DNA of 64,000 nucleotides from Flavobacterium zhairuonense (GCF_004352915.1 NZ_SJSY01000076.1:659308-723307); one strand, 5' to 3'; counted from the stretch's first letter, positions 41,724-51,513 are shown. The notes: generated from the sequence alone by a model not told the origin. Translations and numbers: made by a program.

Positions 41724-41750
41724 CAAATTTATTTTAAGAAAATTCATCAA
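41724..41750 (-). promoter_or_regulatory. Candidate promoter of the leader peptide and rtcB operon
   Basis: TTG (41750-41748) and TAAATTTG (41731-41724) are separated by 16 bases, one shorter than the usual minimum. The start would be near 41717. Confidence 0.45.
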
Positions 41751-41868
41751 AATAAAATTCGCATTCTAAAAACAACAAATAAAAAAACGCGACAAATAGT
41801 TAAAAATCAAAACACTAACCCCTTACCTCATTACAAAAAAACAATAGAAAGAATTTAGTCAAAATGCA

Positions 41869-41906
41869 TAAAAAAAGCTCTGATTTCTCAGAGCTTTTAT
41901 CTTTTA
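41869..41906 (-). terminator. Terminator after the response regulator
   Basis: GCTCTGA/TCAGAGC with a 4-base loop, followed in the minus direction by a T run. It sits just past the stop at 41917. The rest of 41655-41868 holds the leader promoter and AT-rich DNA. Confidence 0.85.
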
Positions 41907-41916
41907 TAGCGAATTA

Positions 41917-42633
41917 TTATTCAGTTACTTTGCTTTTTACAACTAATCTGAAACCTTCTCCGTGAATGTTTAAAATTTCAACATCCTCATCAGATTTTAG
42001 ATATTTTCTCAATTTCGCGATGTAAACATCCATACTTCTTGAAGTAAAATAGTTGTCATCTCTCCAAATTTTTGTCAAAGCTAATTCTCTTGGCATTAAG
42101 TCGTTTTCATGAAGAATAAGCATTTTAAGCAATTCATTTTCTTTTGGAGATAATTTTATTGGCTCTTCATCTTGGAAAGTCAAAAATCTTAGTTTAGAAT
42201 TTAAGTGGAATTTACCAATATTGAATTCAAATTGTACTTGTTCTGCTTTATTATCAGCAGATTTTCTCTGGATAATAGCTTTAATTTTCATCAACAAAAC
42301 CTCTGAATCAAAAGGTTTATTTAAATAATCGTCTGCACCAGCTTTATATCCTTTCAACACATCTTCTTTCATTGATTTTGCTGTCAAGAAAATAATTGGC
42401 ACTTCGCTGTTTTTTTCTCTAATTTCTTTGGCTAAAGTATAACCATCTTTATAAGGCATCATTACATCCAAAATGCATAAATCATATACATCTTTCTTGA
42501 ATTTTTCGAAACCTTCCATACCGTTTTTAGCTAAAGTAACTTCAAAGTCATTTAACATTAGATAATCTTTAAGAACCGCCCCAAAATTTAGGTCATCTTC
42601 TACTAAAAGTATTCTTTTGTTAGTATTTTCCAT
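41917..42633 (-). CDS. OmpR-family response regulator (RprY-like)
   Basis: This 238-residue protein has a receiver domain (RILLVEDDLNFGAVLKDYL; phospho-acceptor Asp56 in LCILDVMMPYKDGY; switch residues in IIFLTAKSM and conserved Lys in DYLNKPFD) and a winged-helix DNA-binding domain (about 135-238; KLSPKENELLKMLILH, SMDVYIAKLRKYL). It is paired with the histidine kinase that begins four bases upstream. The layout is that of RprX/RprY of Bacteroides; the target genes and signal are unknown. Confidence 0.95.
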   Translation of the reverse strand: MENTNKRILLVEDDLNFGAVLKDYLMLNDFEVTLAKNGMEGFEKFKKDVYDLCILDVMMPYKDGYTLAKEIREKNSEVPIIFLTAKSMKEDVLKGYKAGADDYLNKPFDSEVLLMKIKAIIQRKSADNKAEQVQFEFNIGKFHLNSKLRFLTFQDEEPIKLSPKENELLKMLILHENDLMPRELALTKIWRDDNYFTSRSMDVYIAKLRKYLKSDEDVEILNIHGEGFRLVVKSKVTE

Positions 42634-42636
42634 ATT

Positions 42637-44223
42637 TTAATTTATTAATGGTATTTTTATTATAAAGGTGCTACCTTTTCCTTTTTCGCTTTCAACATAT
42701 ACTTGACCGTTGTGGTCTTCAACTATTCTTTTTACATACGCCAATCCTAAACCATGGCCCTTAACATTGTGCAGATCTCCTGTGTGTTCTCTGTAAAACT
42801 TCTCAAATACTCGTTTTTGAGCTATCTTACTCATTCCCAAACCATGATCCTTCACTTTTATCAGAATCATATCTTTTACATTTTCAGTAAAGATTTCGAT
42901 TTCTGGAGTATCTGGAGAATATTTAATAGCATTCTCTAAAATATTAACCAATACATTCGTAAAGTGAACTTCATTTATCAAACAAGTAGTTCTAGCAGCA
43001 TTATAATGTTTTACAACAGTACCTTGTCTGTCTTCTAAAATCAGATTTACGTGTTCAATAGCATCATCAATAACATCAGTAACGATCGTCGGTTCTTTTG
43101 TGATATCCAATTCTCTCTTTTCTAATTTCGAAATTCGAAGAACGTTTTCAACCTGCGCATGCATTCTTTTATTTTCGTCCCTGATCATTTGAAGGTATCG
43201 ATACACTTTTTCTTTATCTTCAATAACTTTTGGGCTCTTAATGGCATCCAGTGCCAAATTTATAGTCGCAATTGGAGTCTTAAACTCGTGCGTCATATTG
43301 TTTATGAAATCTGTTTTGATTTCAGATATATGTTTTTGACGCAACAATTGATTTAATGCACTAGTATATGCAATTATAATAATAAGCGTAAAAACAATAG
43401 ATAATATTGTGATGCTCAATAATTCTGACAACAAAAATTTCTTTTTATACGGAAATGTCAAAAACAATTCATATTTGCTGTTTCCTTCATTATCAGTATA
43501 AATTGGCACATGATAGCTTAAATCTTTATCATAATGAAAACCATCAGATTTTACTTTTGTAGGCAAACCACTGCTAAGAACACCAAACTCAAATTTGGTC
43601 TTAACACCATATTCCTCTAATTCTTTCTTTAAGAGTTTATAAAGTTTGTCTTTTGTAATTCTACCTTCAATAGGAGTCAGTGAAGCGATATCTTTGTACT
43701 GAATTTGTTGCTGTACTTTATTTAAGATATCTAAACTTCCCGATTTCTCAATTTTTAAATCAGGAATGATAGTCTGTCCTAAAGAATTATTATCAATACT
43801 ATTATTGTTATTATAAACTTCAGTAACACGTTTAGAACTAAAATTCTTAAATCTTTCACTGCTGAATTTTTTATTGAAAAGCGAACCGCTTATATCATAA
43901 TCTTCAGAAGTAAGTGTATTTGAATATACAATTGTTTTATTTGTTTTTGTATTTCTCTGAACGTATAAAACCTCCAGCAAATCTTCTTTTTTAGGAATTT
44001 TACCTGTACTATCTTTTATGCGGTTGTATTTGTCATAAAAGCTGTATTCTTCTTGCTGTTCAAGCTTATCAGCTACATTTCCAATTACTTGAGTAACGTG
44101 GTATTTAAATTGCTCGTCATTGTTTTTGAACGACGAATTGAACCAAAATACCTGAACCAGAATTATCCCTATTAAGGACAAACTCATAAGCAAAACAAGT
44201 ATTCTAAAAAATAATTTATTCAT
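42637..44223 (-). CDS. Sensor histidine kinase (RprX-like)
   Basis: This 528-residue membrane kinase has TM1 near residues 8-28, a large periplasmic sensor domain (about 30-260), TM2 near 268-290, then HisKA with the phospho-His in FINNMTHEFKTPIATI, and a HATPase domain with the N box (VLVNILENAIKYSPD), DHGLGMSKIAQ and GHGLGLAYVKRI. The four-base gap to the response regulator marks an operon. The sensor part matches no known ligand-binding fold that I can see by eye. Its N-terminal Ser/Asn-rich loop (NNNNSIDNNSLGQ) is unusual. Confidence 0.95.
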   Translation of the reverse strand: MNKLFFRILVLLMSLSLIGIILVQVFWFNSSFKNNDEQFKYHVTQVIGNVADKLEQQEEYSFYDKYNRIKDSTGKIPKKEDLLEVLYVQRNTKTNKTIVYSNTLTSEDYDISGSLFNKKFSSERFKNFSSKRVTEVYNNNNSIDNNSLGQTIIPDLKIEKSGSLDILNKVQQQIQYKDIASLTPIEGRITKDKLYKLLKKELEEYGVKTKFEFGVLSSGLPTKVKSDGFHYDKDLSYHVPIYTDNEGNSKYELFLTFPYKKKFLLSELLSITILSIVFTLIIIIAYTSALNQLLRQKHISEIKTDFINNMTHEFKTPIATINLALDAIKSPKVIEDKEKVYRYLQMIRDENKRMHAQVENVLRISKLEKRELDITKEPTIVTDVIDDAIEHVNLILEDRQGTVVKHYNAARTTCLINEVHFTNVLVNILENAIKYSPDTPEIEIFTENVKDMILIKVKDHGLGMSKIAQKRVFEKFYREHTGDLHNVKGHGLGLAYVKRIVEDHNGQVYVESEKGKGSTFIIKIPLIN

Positions 44224-44282
44224 CGAAACAAAATTAATATTTTAACAATATACTAAATAATACATTAACCAAATATTAACAT

Positions 44283-44879
44283 TTAAGACTGATTTTGTTT
44301 TATATTTAAAATTTTAAGAATTTTAACAACTTCTTCTCTAGCAATTTTAAGATTTACGTTATTAATAACAAAATTACTCTTGGAAATGCGATCTTCATCT
44401 TTCCATTGCATTTGCATTCTGCTTAAAACTTGTTCACGTGTGGTATTATCTCGTTTTAAGACTCTTTCAATTCTTACTTCTACTGGGGCAGTAACTGTAA
44501 TTATACTATCGCACTCTTTATATCGGCCACTTTCAAACAATATTGCTGCCTCATAAATTACATACTCTTCTTTTGCACGCAACAAAAGCCATGCCTCAAA
44601 ATCTTTTTTTACTGCCGGATGCACTATTGCATTAAGTTGTGCAAGCTTATCTGAATCATTAAATACAATATCGGCAAGTTTTGCTCTGTTTAAAACATTG
44701 TTTTCAAAAAGAGCTGCTCCAAATGTCTTTTTAATTTTTTCTATGACATCTTCGGCCTGCATTACAACTCTTGCGCCATCGTCGGCAATATAAACAGGAA
44801 CTCCCATTTCCTTAAAATAGTTAGCGACGGTTGTTTTGCCGCTTCCTATTCCGCCGGTCAAGCCAATAACTTTTGTCAT
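44283..44879 (-). CDS. coaE: Dephospho-CoA kinase
   Basis: This 198-residue kinase does the last step of coenzyme A synthesis, phosphorylating the 3'-OH of dephospho-CoA. It has the P-loop GLTGGIGSGKTTVA (6-19), the motif VYIADDGARVVMQ, the substrate region LNAIVHPAVKKDFEAWLL, and VTAPVEVRIERVLKRDNTT. The length is normal. It starts one base after the glycosyltransferase ends, so the two are co-transcribed. Another CoA gene, coaBC, lies about 5 kb away. Confidence 0.96.
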   Translation of the reverse strand: MTKVIGLTGGIGSGKTTVANYFKEMGVPVYIADDGARVVMQAEDVIEKIKKTFGAALFENNVLNRAKLADIVFNDSDKLAQLNAIVHPAVKKDFEAWLLLRAKEEYVIYEAAILFESGRYKECDSIITVTAPVEVRIERVLKRDNTTREQVLSRMQMQWKDEDRISKSNFVINNVNLKIAREEVVKILKILNIKQNQS

Positions 44880-44880
44880 T

Positions 44881-45879
44881 TTATATTTTAAAAAACATTT
44901 TAGGAAATGCGTCTTGCGGCTTCTTTTTCAAAAGAATGACTTTTACAAAAGATTTTAAAAAACCTGTTCCGTAGCCATAAAATTGTTTCCAAACTGCTAT
45001 TACAGAAAGATATCCAATCTTGATGCTTTTATTCTGAATACTTGCTGTAAGAAAAATAATAACGAAATATACAAAATATAATTGTAATAAAATATCAATG
45101 TTAAAAATTAACAATAAAAAAGCTAATAATAATCCAAACAAGAAGAATGTCGGAAAGAAAAAAGTCAACTTATTATGTTCTGGATACCAGCTATTTAATA
45201 TCGGTCGAGCGATTCCGAATTTATGTACTTGGACAGAAAACTTCTCCCAATCGATTCTTCTCTTGTGATATACATATGCTTCCGAAAACAATCTCGTTTC
45301 AAAACCTAAATTCCACAAACGAATCGACAAATCAGGATCTTCTCCCGGGTGAATATTACCAAAACCTTTTGATACCAGAAAAGCCTTTTTAGAAATTCCC
45401 ATATTGAAACTTCTTGGCTGAAATTTGCTTATTTTTTCAGAACCGCCTCGAATACCGCCAGTTGTCAAAAATGACGTCATCGCAAAATTGATAGCTTTTT
45501 GAATACTAGAAAAACTGTCTAAAGCTTTATCTGGACCTCCAAAACAATCTACATATTTTTCATTTAATGCTTTTCTGACTTCAGTCAAATAATTAGGCGG
45601 AATAATGCAATCTGAGTCAAAAATGATGAAATAATCACCTCTAGCTTTCTGCATTCCAAAATTTCTTGAATCGCCTGGGCCTGAATTTTCTTTAAAATAA
45701 TAAGAGATATTCAGTTTTCCTTGATACGTCATCACTACATCCTTGCACGGAATCGAAGAGCCGTCTTCAACAAGCACAATTTCAAAAGGTTCATTATAAT
45801 CAGATTTTGTAAGACTTTCTAAAAGTTCATCAACTTCATCTGGACGATTATACACGGGTATAATTAAAGAAAAAATCAT
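44881..45879 (-). CDS. Family 2 glycosyltransferase, membrane-bound
   Basis: This 332-residue protein has a GT-A domain (FSLIIPVYNRPDEVDELLES; VLVEDGSS; RNFGMQKARGDYFIIFDSD with the DSD metal site; GEDPDLSIRL, equivalent to the ED base). A C-terminal membrane pair of helices follows (about 240-290, LTFFFPTFFLFGLLLAFLLL). It moves a sugar from a nucleotide donor to a lipid or polysaccharide acceptor in the cell envelope. The specific sugar cannot be told. It lies directly before coaE. Confidence 0.93.
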   Translation of the reverse strand: MIFSLIIPVYNRPDEVDELLESLTKSDYNEPFEIVLVEDGSSIPCKDVVMTYQGKLNISYYFKENSGPGDSRNFGMQKARGDYFIIFDSDCIIPPNYLTEVRKALNEKYVDCFGGPDKALDSFSSIQKAINFAMTSFLTTGGIRGGSEKISKFQPRSFNMGISKKAFLVSKGFGNIHPGEDPDLSIRLWNLGFETRLFSEAYVYHKRRIDWEKFSVQVHKFGIARPILNSWYPEHNKLTFFFPTFFLFGLLLAFLLLIFNIDILLQLYFVYFVIIFLTASIQNKSIKIGYLSVIAVWKQFYGYGTGFLKSFVKVILLKKKPQDAFPKMFFKI

Positions 45880-45953
45880 AACAGGATATGCGGTATTAGA
45901 ATGGCAATTTTTTTTTATAATTCAAAATTTTAACAAAGATAGGCTATATTCAC

Positions 45954-45987
45954 AAAAAAACCATCAACTTTTGGTTGATGGTTTTTC
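45954..45987 (-). terminator. Terminator after fabV
   Basis: CCATCAAC/GTTGATGG with a 5-base loop, flanked by A and T runs, lies about 20 bases past the fabV stop. Confidence 0.87.
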
Positions 45988-46008
45988 ATTTTATATTTCT
46001 CAATATCC

Positions 46009-47199
46009 TTATTTGATACTTTCAATATCAACTATTTCGTTTGCTTCAGCTTTATAATCAACTCCAGCAAATTCAAATCCAAACAAATTCAAGAAATCAT
46101 TTCTATATCCAGCTAAATCTCCAATTTCTGGCAACGATTCAGTTGTAGCTTCCAACCAAAGGTTAGCCACTTTTTCTTGAACATCATCTCTCATTTCCCA
46201 GTCATCAATTCTGATTCTTCCTTTTTCATCAACAGGAACATCAGAACCATTGTATAATCTGTCTTGGAATAAACGTTGGATTTGCTCGATGCAACCTTCA
46301 TGAATTCCTTCTTCTTTCATAATTTTATATAAAAGAGAAATATACAATGGAATTACAGGAATTGCAGAACTCGCCTGAGTAACTAATGCTTTATTTACAG
46401 AAACATAAGCTTTTCCTCCTATTGATTCTAAGCTGTCAGTAATAGTAAATGCAGTAGCTTCTAAATGATCTTTTGCACGTCCGATTGTTCCTTTACGATA
46501 AACAGCCTCTGTCAATCCAGGTCCGATATAAGAATAAGCAACAGTAACAGCTCCTTCAGCTAATAAATTTTCAGCTTTTAAAGCATCAATCCACATTGCC
46601 CAGTCTTCACCTCCCATAACAGCAACTGTATTCTCGATATCTTCTTCATTTGCTGGCGCAATTGAAACCTCAGATACTTTTCCTGTATGAAAATCAACCG
46701 TTTTGTTTGTAAAAGTTTGTCCAATTGGCTTTAAAACCGAACGGTGAGTAACACCTGTGTTAGGATTTGTACGCACTGGAGAAGCCAAACTATAAATTAC
46801 AAGATCAACTTGTCCTAAATCAGCCTTAATTAAATCAAGAGTTTCTCTTTTTATTTCATTTGAAAACGCATCTCCATTGATACTTTTTGCATATAAACCT
46901 GCTTTATGAGCTTCTTTTTCAAATGCAGCAGAATTGTACCAACCTGGTGAAGCTGTTTTTCCTTCAACTGGTGGTTTTTCAAAAAACACTCCAATTGTTG
47001 ATGCATCAGATCCAAAAGCACTTGTGATTCTTGAAGCTAGTCCGAAACCTGTTGAAGCTCCAATAACCAATACTTTCTTAGCACCAGCAATTGCTCCTTT
47101 TGATTTTACATATTCTATTTGATTTTTAACATTTTGCTCGGCACCATCTGGGTGTGCTGTCAAGCAAATAAAGCCTCTCATTCTAGGTTCTATAATCAT
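46009..47199 (-). CDS. fabV: Trans-2-enoyl-ACP/CoA reductase FabV
   Basis: This enzyme has 396 residues from ATG 47199 (MIIEPRMRGFICLTAHPDGA); the frame opens 15 codons earlier at 47244 without family sequence. It reduces the trans-2 double bond of enoyl-ACP or enoyl-CoA with NADH in the last step of the fatty-acid elongation cycle. It has the NAD loop VLVIGASTGFGLASRI, the catalytic Tyr region AYSYIGPGLTEAVYRKGTIG with the wide Tyr-x8-Lys spacing that defines FabV, and GEDWAMWIDAL. FabV is a triclosan-resistant alternative to FabI. Confidence 0.95.
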   Translation of the reverse strand: MIIEPRMRGFICLTAHPDGAEQNVKNQIEYVKSKGAIAGAKKVLVIGASTGFGLASRITSAFGSDASTIGVFFEKPPVEGKTASPGWYNSAAFEKEAHKAGLYAKSINGDAFSNEIKRETLDLIKADLGQVDLVIYSLASPVRTNPNTGVTHRSVLKPIGQTFTNKTVDFHTGKVSEVSIAPANEEDIENTVAVMGGEDWAMWIDALKAENLLAEGAVTVAYSYIGPGLTEAVYRKGTIGRAKDHLEATAFTITDSLESIGGKAYVSVNKALVTQASSAIPVIPLYISLLYKIMKEEGIHEGCIEQIQRLFQDRLYNGSDVPVDEKGRIRIDDWEMRDDVQEKVANLWLEATTESLPEIGDLAGYRNDFLNLFGFEFAGVDYKAEANEIVDIESIK

Positions 47200-47304
47200 A
47201 TTTTTTTGTTTATTCGTTAATATAGCAATCACCAATTCAGGCAATTGATTAACTTATTTAGCTTTGTTTAATTCGTTTTTAGATGACAAATATAAAGTAT
47301 TTCT

Positions 47305-48957
47305 TTAGTTCAACAAGGCTTTAGCATGATTTAAAGCCGAATCAGAAACAACTGCTCCAGATAACATTTGGGCAATTTCGATAACTCTTTCGTCCTGAGA
47401 CAAAAGCTTTAATTCTGATTGTGTATCATCATCAACTGTTGATTTGAAAACTTTGAAATGAGAATCTCCTTTAGCCGCAATTTGTGGTAAATGTGTTATG
47501 GCAAAAATCTGCATCGATGTACTCATTTCTTTCATGATTTCGCCCATTCTGATCGCAATTTCACCTGAAACCCCTGTGTCGATTTCGTCAAAAATTAATG
47601 TTGGAAGTTTTGAATATTGTGCTAAAATTGCTTTTACAGCCAGCATAATACGGGACATTTCTCCTCCAGAAGCTACTTTTTTAAGCAATCCGAAATCAGT
47701 CCCTTTATTTGCCGAAAACAAAAACTGTAGCTCATCTTTCCCATTTGAAAAATAGGTTTCAGATGGCAAAAGTTCAATATTGAAACGTACATTTGGCATT
47801 CCTAAAGTTTCTAAAATAGAAATCAGTTTATTGGATAAAACCGGAATTGCATTCAAACGGTTTTGATGAATTGATTTAGAAAAAGCATCCAACTCTACTG
47901 TTTTTTCGTCAATCACTTTTGTCAACGAAGCAATTTCTTCTTCAATATTTCCTAATTCTAAAACTGTACTACTTAATGCAGCTTCAATTTGGATCAATTC
48001 ATCAACAGTAGATACTTGATGTTTCTTTTGAAGATTATAAATCAGTTGTAATTTTTGGCTGATTAATTCTAACTGCGCGGGATCATTCAGTAATTTTTCC
48101 GAACAATTTTGAAGTTCTTTCGAAACATCATCAAATTCGATCGTCAAACTTATAATTCTTTCAGATAAAGCTTGATATTCTGCAGAAAATGGAGCTATTT
48201 TCTGAAGCGCCGTTTTTACTTCATTTAAATTATGCAAAACTCCAAATTGCTCTTCATTTGCAATTGTCAAAGATTTATCTAACGATTCTTTTATCGCCTC
48301 AATATTATTCAGTTTTTCAAAATCAGCTTCAAGCTCTTCCTGTTCTCCTGATTTTAATTTCGCCGAAACCAATTCATTCAACAAAAACGTATTATATTCT
48401 TGTTCTTTTCCTGAGTCGCTTTGTTTTTTCAGCAACGCATTAAGTTTCGATTTATCTGATTTATATGTTTTTAATAATTTTTGATATTCTAAAATAACAT
48501 CGGTATTATTTGCAATAGCATCAATTATTTTGAACTGAACACTTTCATCAGACAATTCCTGAGTTTGTTGCTGCGAATGAATATCGATCAAAAACAAACT
48601 TAAATCTTGCAATTCCTGAAGATTCACTGGGCTATCGTTTATAAAAGCACGAGATTTCCCTGAAGGCAAAATTTCTCTTCGAATGATGGTTTCATCCTCA
48701 TAATCCAAATCATTTGCTTCAAAAAAATCTTTTAAATTGTATTTTGAGATTTCAAATTGTGCTTCGATCACACATTTCTCTTCTTTATTTTTCAAAGAAG
48801 TCAAATCGGCTCTTTTTCCTAAAACCAATCCTAAAGCACCTAAGATAATTGATTTACCTGCTCCTGTTTCACCTGTAATTATTGAAAATCCTTTTGAAAA
48901 ATCGATAGAAAGTTTTTCAATCAAAGCATAATTTTTAATCGACAGCGAAGTAATCAT
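47305..48957 (-). CDS. recN: DNA repair protein RecN
   Basis: This 550-residue SMC-like ATPase acts in double-strand break repair. It has Walker A ITGETGAGKSIILGAL near residue 35, a central coiled coil rich in Glu, Lys and Leu (about 160-360), the ABC signature KKVASGGEMSRIMLAVKA, and Walker B PTLIFDEIDTGVSGEIA. The length is normal. It follows the PorD-like gene in what appears to be an extended operon starting with bamD. Confidence 0.97.
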   Translation of the reverse strand: MITSLSIKNYALIEKLSIDFSKGFSIITGETGAGKSIILGALGLVLGKRADLTSLKNKEEKCVIEAQFEISKYNLKDFFEANDLDYEDETIIRREILPSGKSRAFINDSPVNLQELQDLSLFLIDIHSQQQTQELSDESVQFKIIDAIANNTDVILEYQKLLKTYKSDKSKLNALLKKQSDSGKEQEYNTFLLNELVSAKLKSGEQEELEADFEKLNNIEAIKESLDKSLTIANEEQFGVLHNLNEVKTALQKIAPFSAEYQALSERIISLTIEFDDVSKELQNCSEKLLNDPAQLELISQKLQLIYNLQKKHQVSTVDELIQIEAALSSTVLELGNIEEEIASLTKVIDEKTVELDAFSKSIHQNRLNAIPVLSNKLISILETLGMPNVRFNIELLPSETYFSNGKDELQFLFSANKGTDFGLLKKVASGGEMSRIMLAVKAILAQYSKLPTLIFDEIDTGVSGEIAIRMGEIMKEMSTSMQIFAITHLPQIAAKGDSHFKVFKSTVDDDTQSELKLLSQDERVIEIAQMLSGAVVSDSALNHAKALLN

Positions 48958-49017
48958 AAAATAAATTTGAGGATATATTAGTTAATGGCGAACGTAAAAA
49001 TAAGACTAAAAAAGCAA

Positions 49018-49902
49018 CTAAAACTTAATTTGTGTCCATTTTGTACTGTTCAACGGCGAAACTTTATTTAAAACATCAGTTAAGTCTGTAACTGAAATAC
49101 TTGGCCCACCTGAAAAAATTGAAGTTATTTCATCCGATTTTGCATCAAAAAAGACTCGTGTTAAAAAAGCATTCGGTTTGACGGTATTAAATTTCCCAAT
49201 CAGCATCAATGAAGCTTTTATTCTCTCCTTGGCTCCTTTCAAGTCGTCGCTCATTTTATCCAAACCAGTATGATACATATAAGTAACTTGGCGAAGATCG
49301 CTGTACATTGGCGAAATCATATCGGTTATCAAATAATAACGATTTTGAATGCCGTCTGCCTGGCTCCATCCTTTCGAACCTCCTTGCTGTGCCACATTTG
49401 CAATATTCTGGGCCGTTTGAAGATACTGATTCCCTGCTCCTACTTGAAAAGTATCAGCATCCATCCCTAAAATCATATAACAGTAAAACGAAATGACAGA
49501 AACCAGATTTGACTCAAAAGTAGTTGGATTAAACAATAAAGGCTCATATTCTGTATACCTAAAATTAAAATCTTTATCATTATAATTTAATACAGGAGAA
49601 GAGTATGTCGAATTGAAAATCAATCGTGAAGATTGCACTTGAATTGTTCCTGAAAATTGATCTGAACTATTTGAGGACAATGTGATATACATCGAGCAGT
49701 TAATTCGTTCATTTTGCTTCAAAACCGATCCAGTCCAATCCGTTTTATTTACAAATTCTGACAATGAAGTCTGAAGTGTTTTAAAAACTTGCTGATTTGG
49801 ATTTGGCAACCTTTCTGTATTAATTGTTACGATACAGTTTAGCTGTTGCGCCTGAGTAAAGCCAAAAAATAAAAACATTAAAAATGTAACTGCTTTATTC
49901 AT
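49018..49902 (-). CDS. DUF4835/PorD-like T9SS-associated protein
   Basis: This 294-residue protein has a short signal peptide (MNKAVTFLMFLFFGFTQAQQ), then LNCIVTINTERLPNPNQQVF, the conserved strand FVNKTDWTGSVLKQNERINC, and FNFRYTEYEPLLFNPTTFES followed by a helical region. This is the DUF4835 family, which includes PorD, a protein tied to the type IX secretion system. It lies between coaBC and recN, a common gene order in flavobacteria. The name is family knowledge. Its exact function in secretion is not settled. Confidence 0.8.
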   Translation of the reverse strand: MNKAVTFLMFLFFGFTQAQQLNCIVTINTERLPNPNQQVFKTLQTSLSEFVNKTDWTGSVLKQNERINCSMYITLSSNSSDQFSGTIQVQSSRLIFNSTYSSPVLNYNDKDFNFRYTEYEPLLFNPTTFESNLVSVISFYCYMILGMDADTFQVGAGNQYLQTAQNIANVAQQGGSKGWSQADGIQNRYYLITDMISPMYSDLRQVTYMYHTGLDKMSDDLKGAKERIKASLMLIGKFNTVKPNAFLTRVFFDAKSDEITSIFSGGPSISVTDLTDVLNKVSPLNSTKWTQIKF

Positions 49903-49965
49903 AAAAAAAGATTTGCGTTGATGTAAAATTGATGTTGATACTCTATTTTAAACTTTAAAAAGTTA

Positions 49966-51177
49966 TTATTTCGAAAAATACAAAATCACTTTGTTTAAAA
50001 TATCAACAGCAACAGACTCTTTTGATTTTAATTCCATTGGCTCGATTTTAAAATCTTTATCAATAAAAGTAACTTTATTGGTTTCTTTTTTAAAACCTGC
50101 ACCTTCATCCTGCAAGGAATTAAGAACAATCAAATCTAAGTTTTTTTTCTGAATTTTCAGCTTAGCATTTTCAATTTCGTTTTCAGTTTCTAAAGCAAAA
50201 CCAATTAAAAACTGATCCTTCTTTATTGCTCCCAACGATGCTAAGATATCTTTTGTTTTTTCAAGCTCAATTGAAAATTCTTCAGCTGCTTTTTTAATTT
50301 TCTGAGTAGCTACAACTTTTGGTCTGTAATCTGCCACGGCTGCTGCTGCAATTGCCACATCTACATCATTAAAATGTGAATGACAAGCATCGTACATATC
50401 TTGTGCAGAAACTACATTTACAACTTCAATCGAACTGTTTTTTACCTTAAAATGAGTTGGGCCGGCAATTAAAATTACTTCCGCACCTAATTTTGCTGCT
50501 TCGTTTGCGATATCAAAACCCATCTTTCCAGATGAATGATTTCCTATAAAACGTACAGGATCTATCGCTTCGTATGTTGGACCAGCAGTTATTAGTATTT
50601 TTTTTCCTACTAACGGAAGTTTGCTTTCTAAATCGGCTTCAAGAAAAGTCACAATATTCTCAGGTTCAGCCATTCGACCTTCACCAGACAAACCACTAGC
50701 CAATTCACCGCTTTCAGCAGGAATCATAACATTCCTGAATTGCTTCAACGCCGCGAAACTGGATAAAGTTGACGGATGCTTATACATATCCAAATCCATT
50801 GCAGGAGCAAAATAAACAGGACATTTAGCCGATAAATAAGTAGCAATTAAAAGATTGTCACAGTTTCCTGTTGCCATTTTAGACAATGTATTTGCAGTTG
50901 CCGGAGCAATCAACATGAAATCAGCCCAAAGTGCCAAATCAACATGATTATTCCAGACAGCGTCTTGATCATCTTCATTAAAGAAACTTGAGTGTACAGG
51001 ATTTTTTGATAACGTAGATAACGTCAATGGAGTTACAAAATCCTTAGAAGCAGGTGTCATTATCACTTGGACATGTGCACCTGCTTTTATAAAAAGTCGT
51101 ACTAATGAGGCTGTTTTATAGGCTGCAATTCCACCAGAAACTCCTAGTAGAATTTTTTTCCCGTTTAAAACTGACAT
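49966..51177 (-). CDS. coaBC: Bifunctional phosphopantothenoylcysteine synthetase/decarboxylase
   Basis: This 403-residue protein performs two CoA steps. The N-terminal flavoprotein CoaC domain (1-180) has GVSGGIAAYKTASLVRLFIK, MTPASKDFVTPLTL, and the active-site region TGNCDNLLIATYLSA, APAMDLDMYKHP. The C-terminal CoaB domain (about 185-403) has ITAGPTYEAIDPVRFIGNHS and the CTP-binding AAAVADYRP. The length is normal. It follows rpoZ by ten bases. Confidence 0.97.
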   Translation of the reverse strand: MSVLNGKKILLGVSGGIAAYKTASLVRLFIKAGAHVQVIMTPASKDFVTPLTLSTLSKNPVHSSFFNEDDQDAVWNNHVDLALWADFMLIAPATANTLSKMATGNCDNLLIATYLSAKCPVYFAPAMDLDMYKHPSTLSSFAALKQFRNVMIPAESGELASGLSGEGRMAEPENIVTFLEADLESKLPLVGKKILITAGPTYEAIDPVRFIGNHSSGKMGFDIANEAAKLGAEVILIAGPTHFKVKNSSIEVVNVVSAQDMYDACHSHFNDVDVAIAAAAVADYRPKVVATQKIKKAAEEFSIELEKTKDILASLGAIKKDQFLIGFALETENEIENAKLKIQKKNLDLIVLNSLQDEGAGFKKETNKVTFIDKDFKIEPMELKSKESVAVDILNKVILYFSK

Positions 51178-51186
51178 TATACTTTA

Positions 51187-51504
51187 TTATTTGTTTGAAC
51201 TTCTGTGGTAAGTTTTACCGTCTAACCATTCTTGAACAGCTAAAGCATGTGGTTTTGGCAATTTTTCGTAAAATTTAGAAACTTCAATTTGTTCTTTATT
51301 TTCAAAAACTTCTTCAAGACTGTCATTGTAAGTCGCAAACTCTTCTAATTTCTCAGTCAATTCTTTTTTGATTTCAGAATTAATCTGGTTTGCTCTTTTA
51401 GCCATAATGGTAATTGCTTCATACACATTTCCTGTTGGCTCTTCAATAACTGTTTTGTTGTAAGTTATTGTATTTACAGGAGCATTCGTCTTTTTTAAAT
51501 CCAT
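51187..51504 (-). CDS. rpoZ: RNA polymerase omega subunit
   Basis: This 105-residue Bacteroidota-type omega subunit has NTITYNKTVIEEPTGNVYEA, with the conserved IMAKRANQIN helix, then a Glu-rich segment and a tail with GKTYHRSSNK. The length and gene order (bamD, rpoZ, coaBC) match other flavobacteria. It helps assemble the polymerase and may bind ppGpp. Confidence 0.92.
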   Translation of the reverse strand: MDLKKTNAPVNTITYNKTVIEEPTGNVYEAITIMAKRANQINSEIKKELTEKLEEFATYNDSLEEVFENKEQIEVSKFYEKLPKPHALAVQEWLDGKTYHRSSNK

Positions 51505-51513
51505 GACTTTTTT

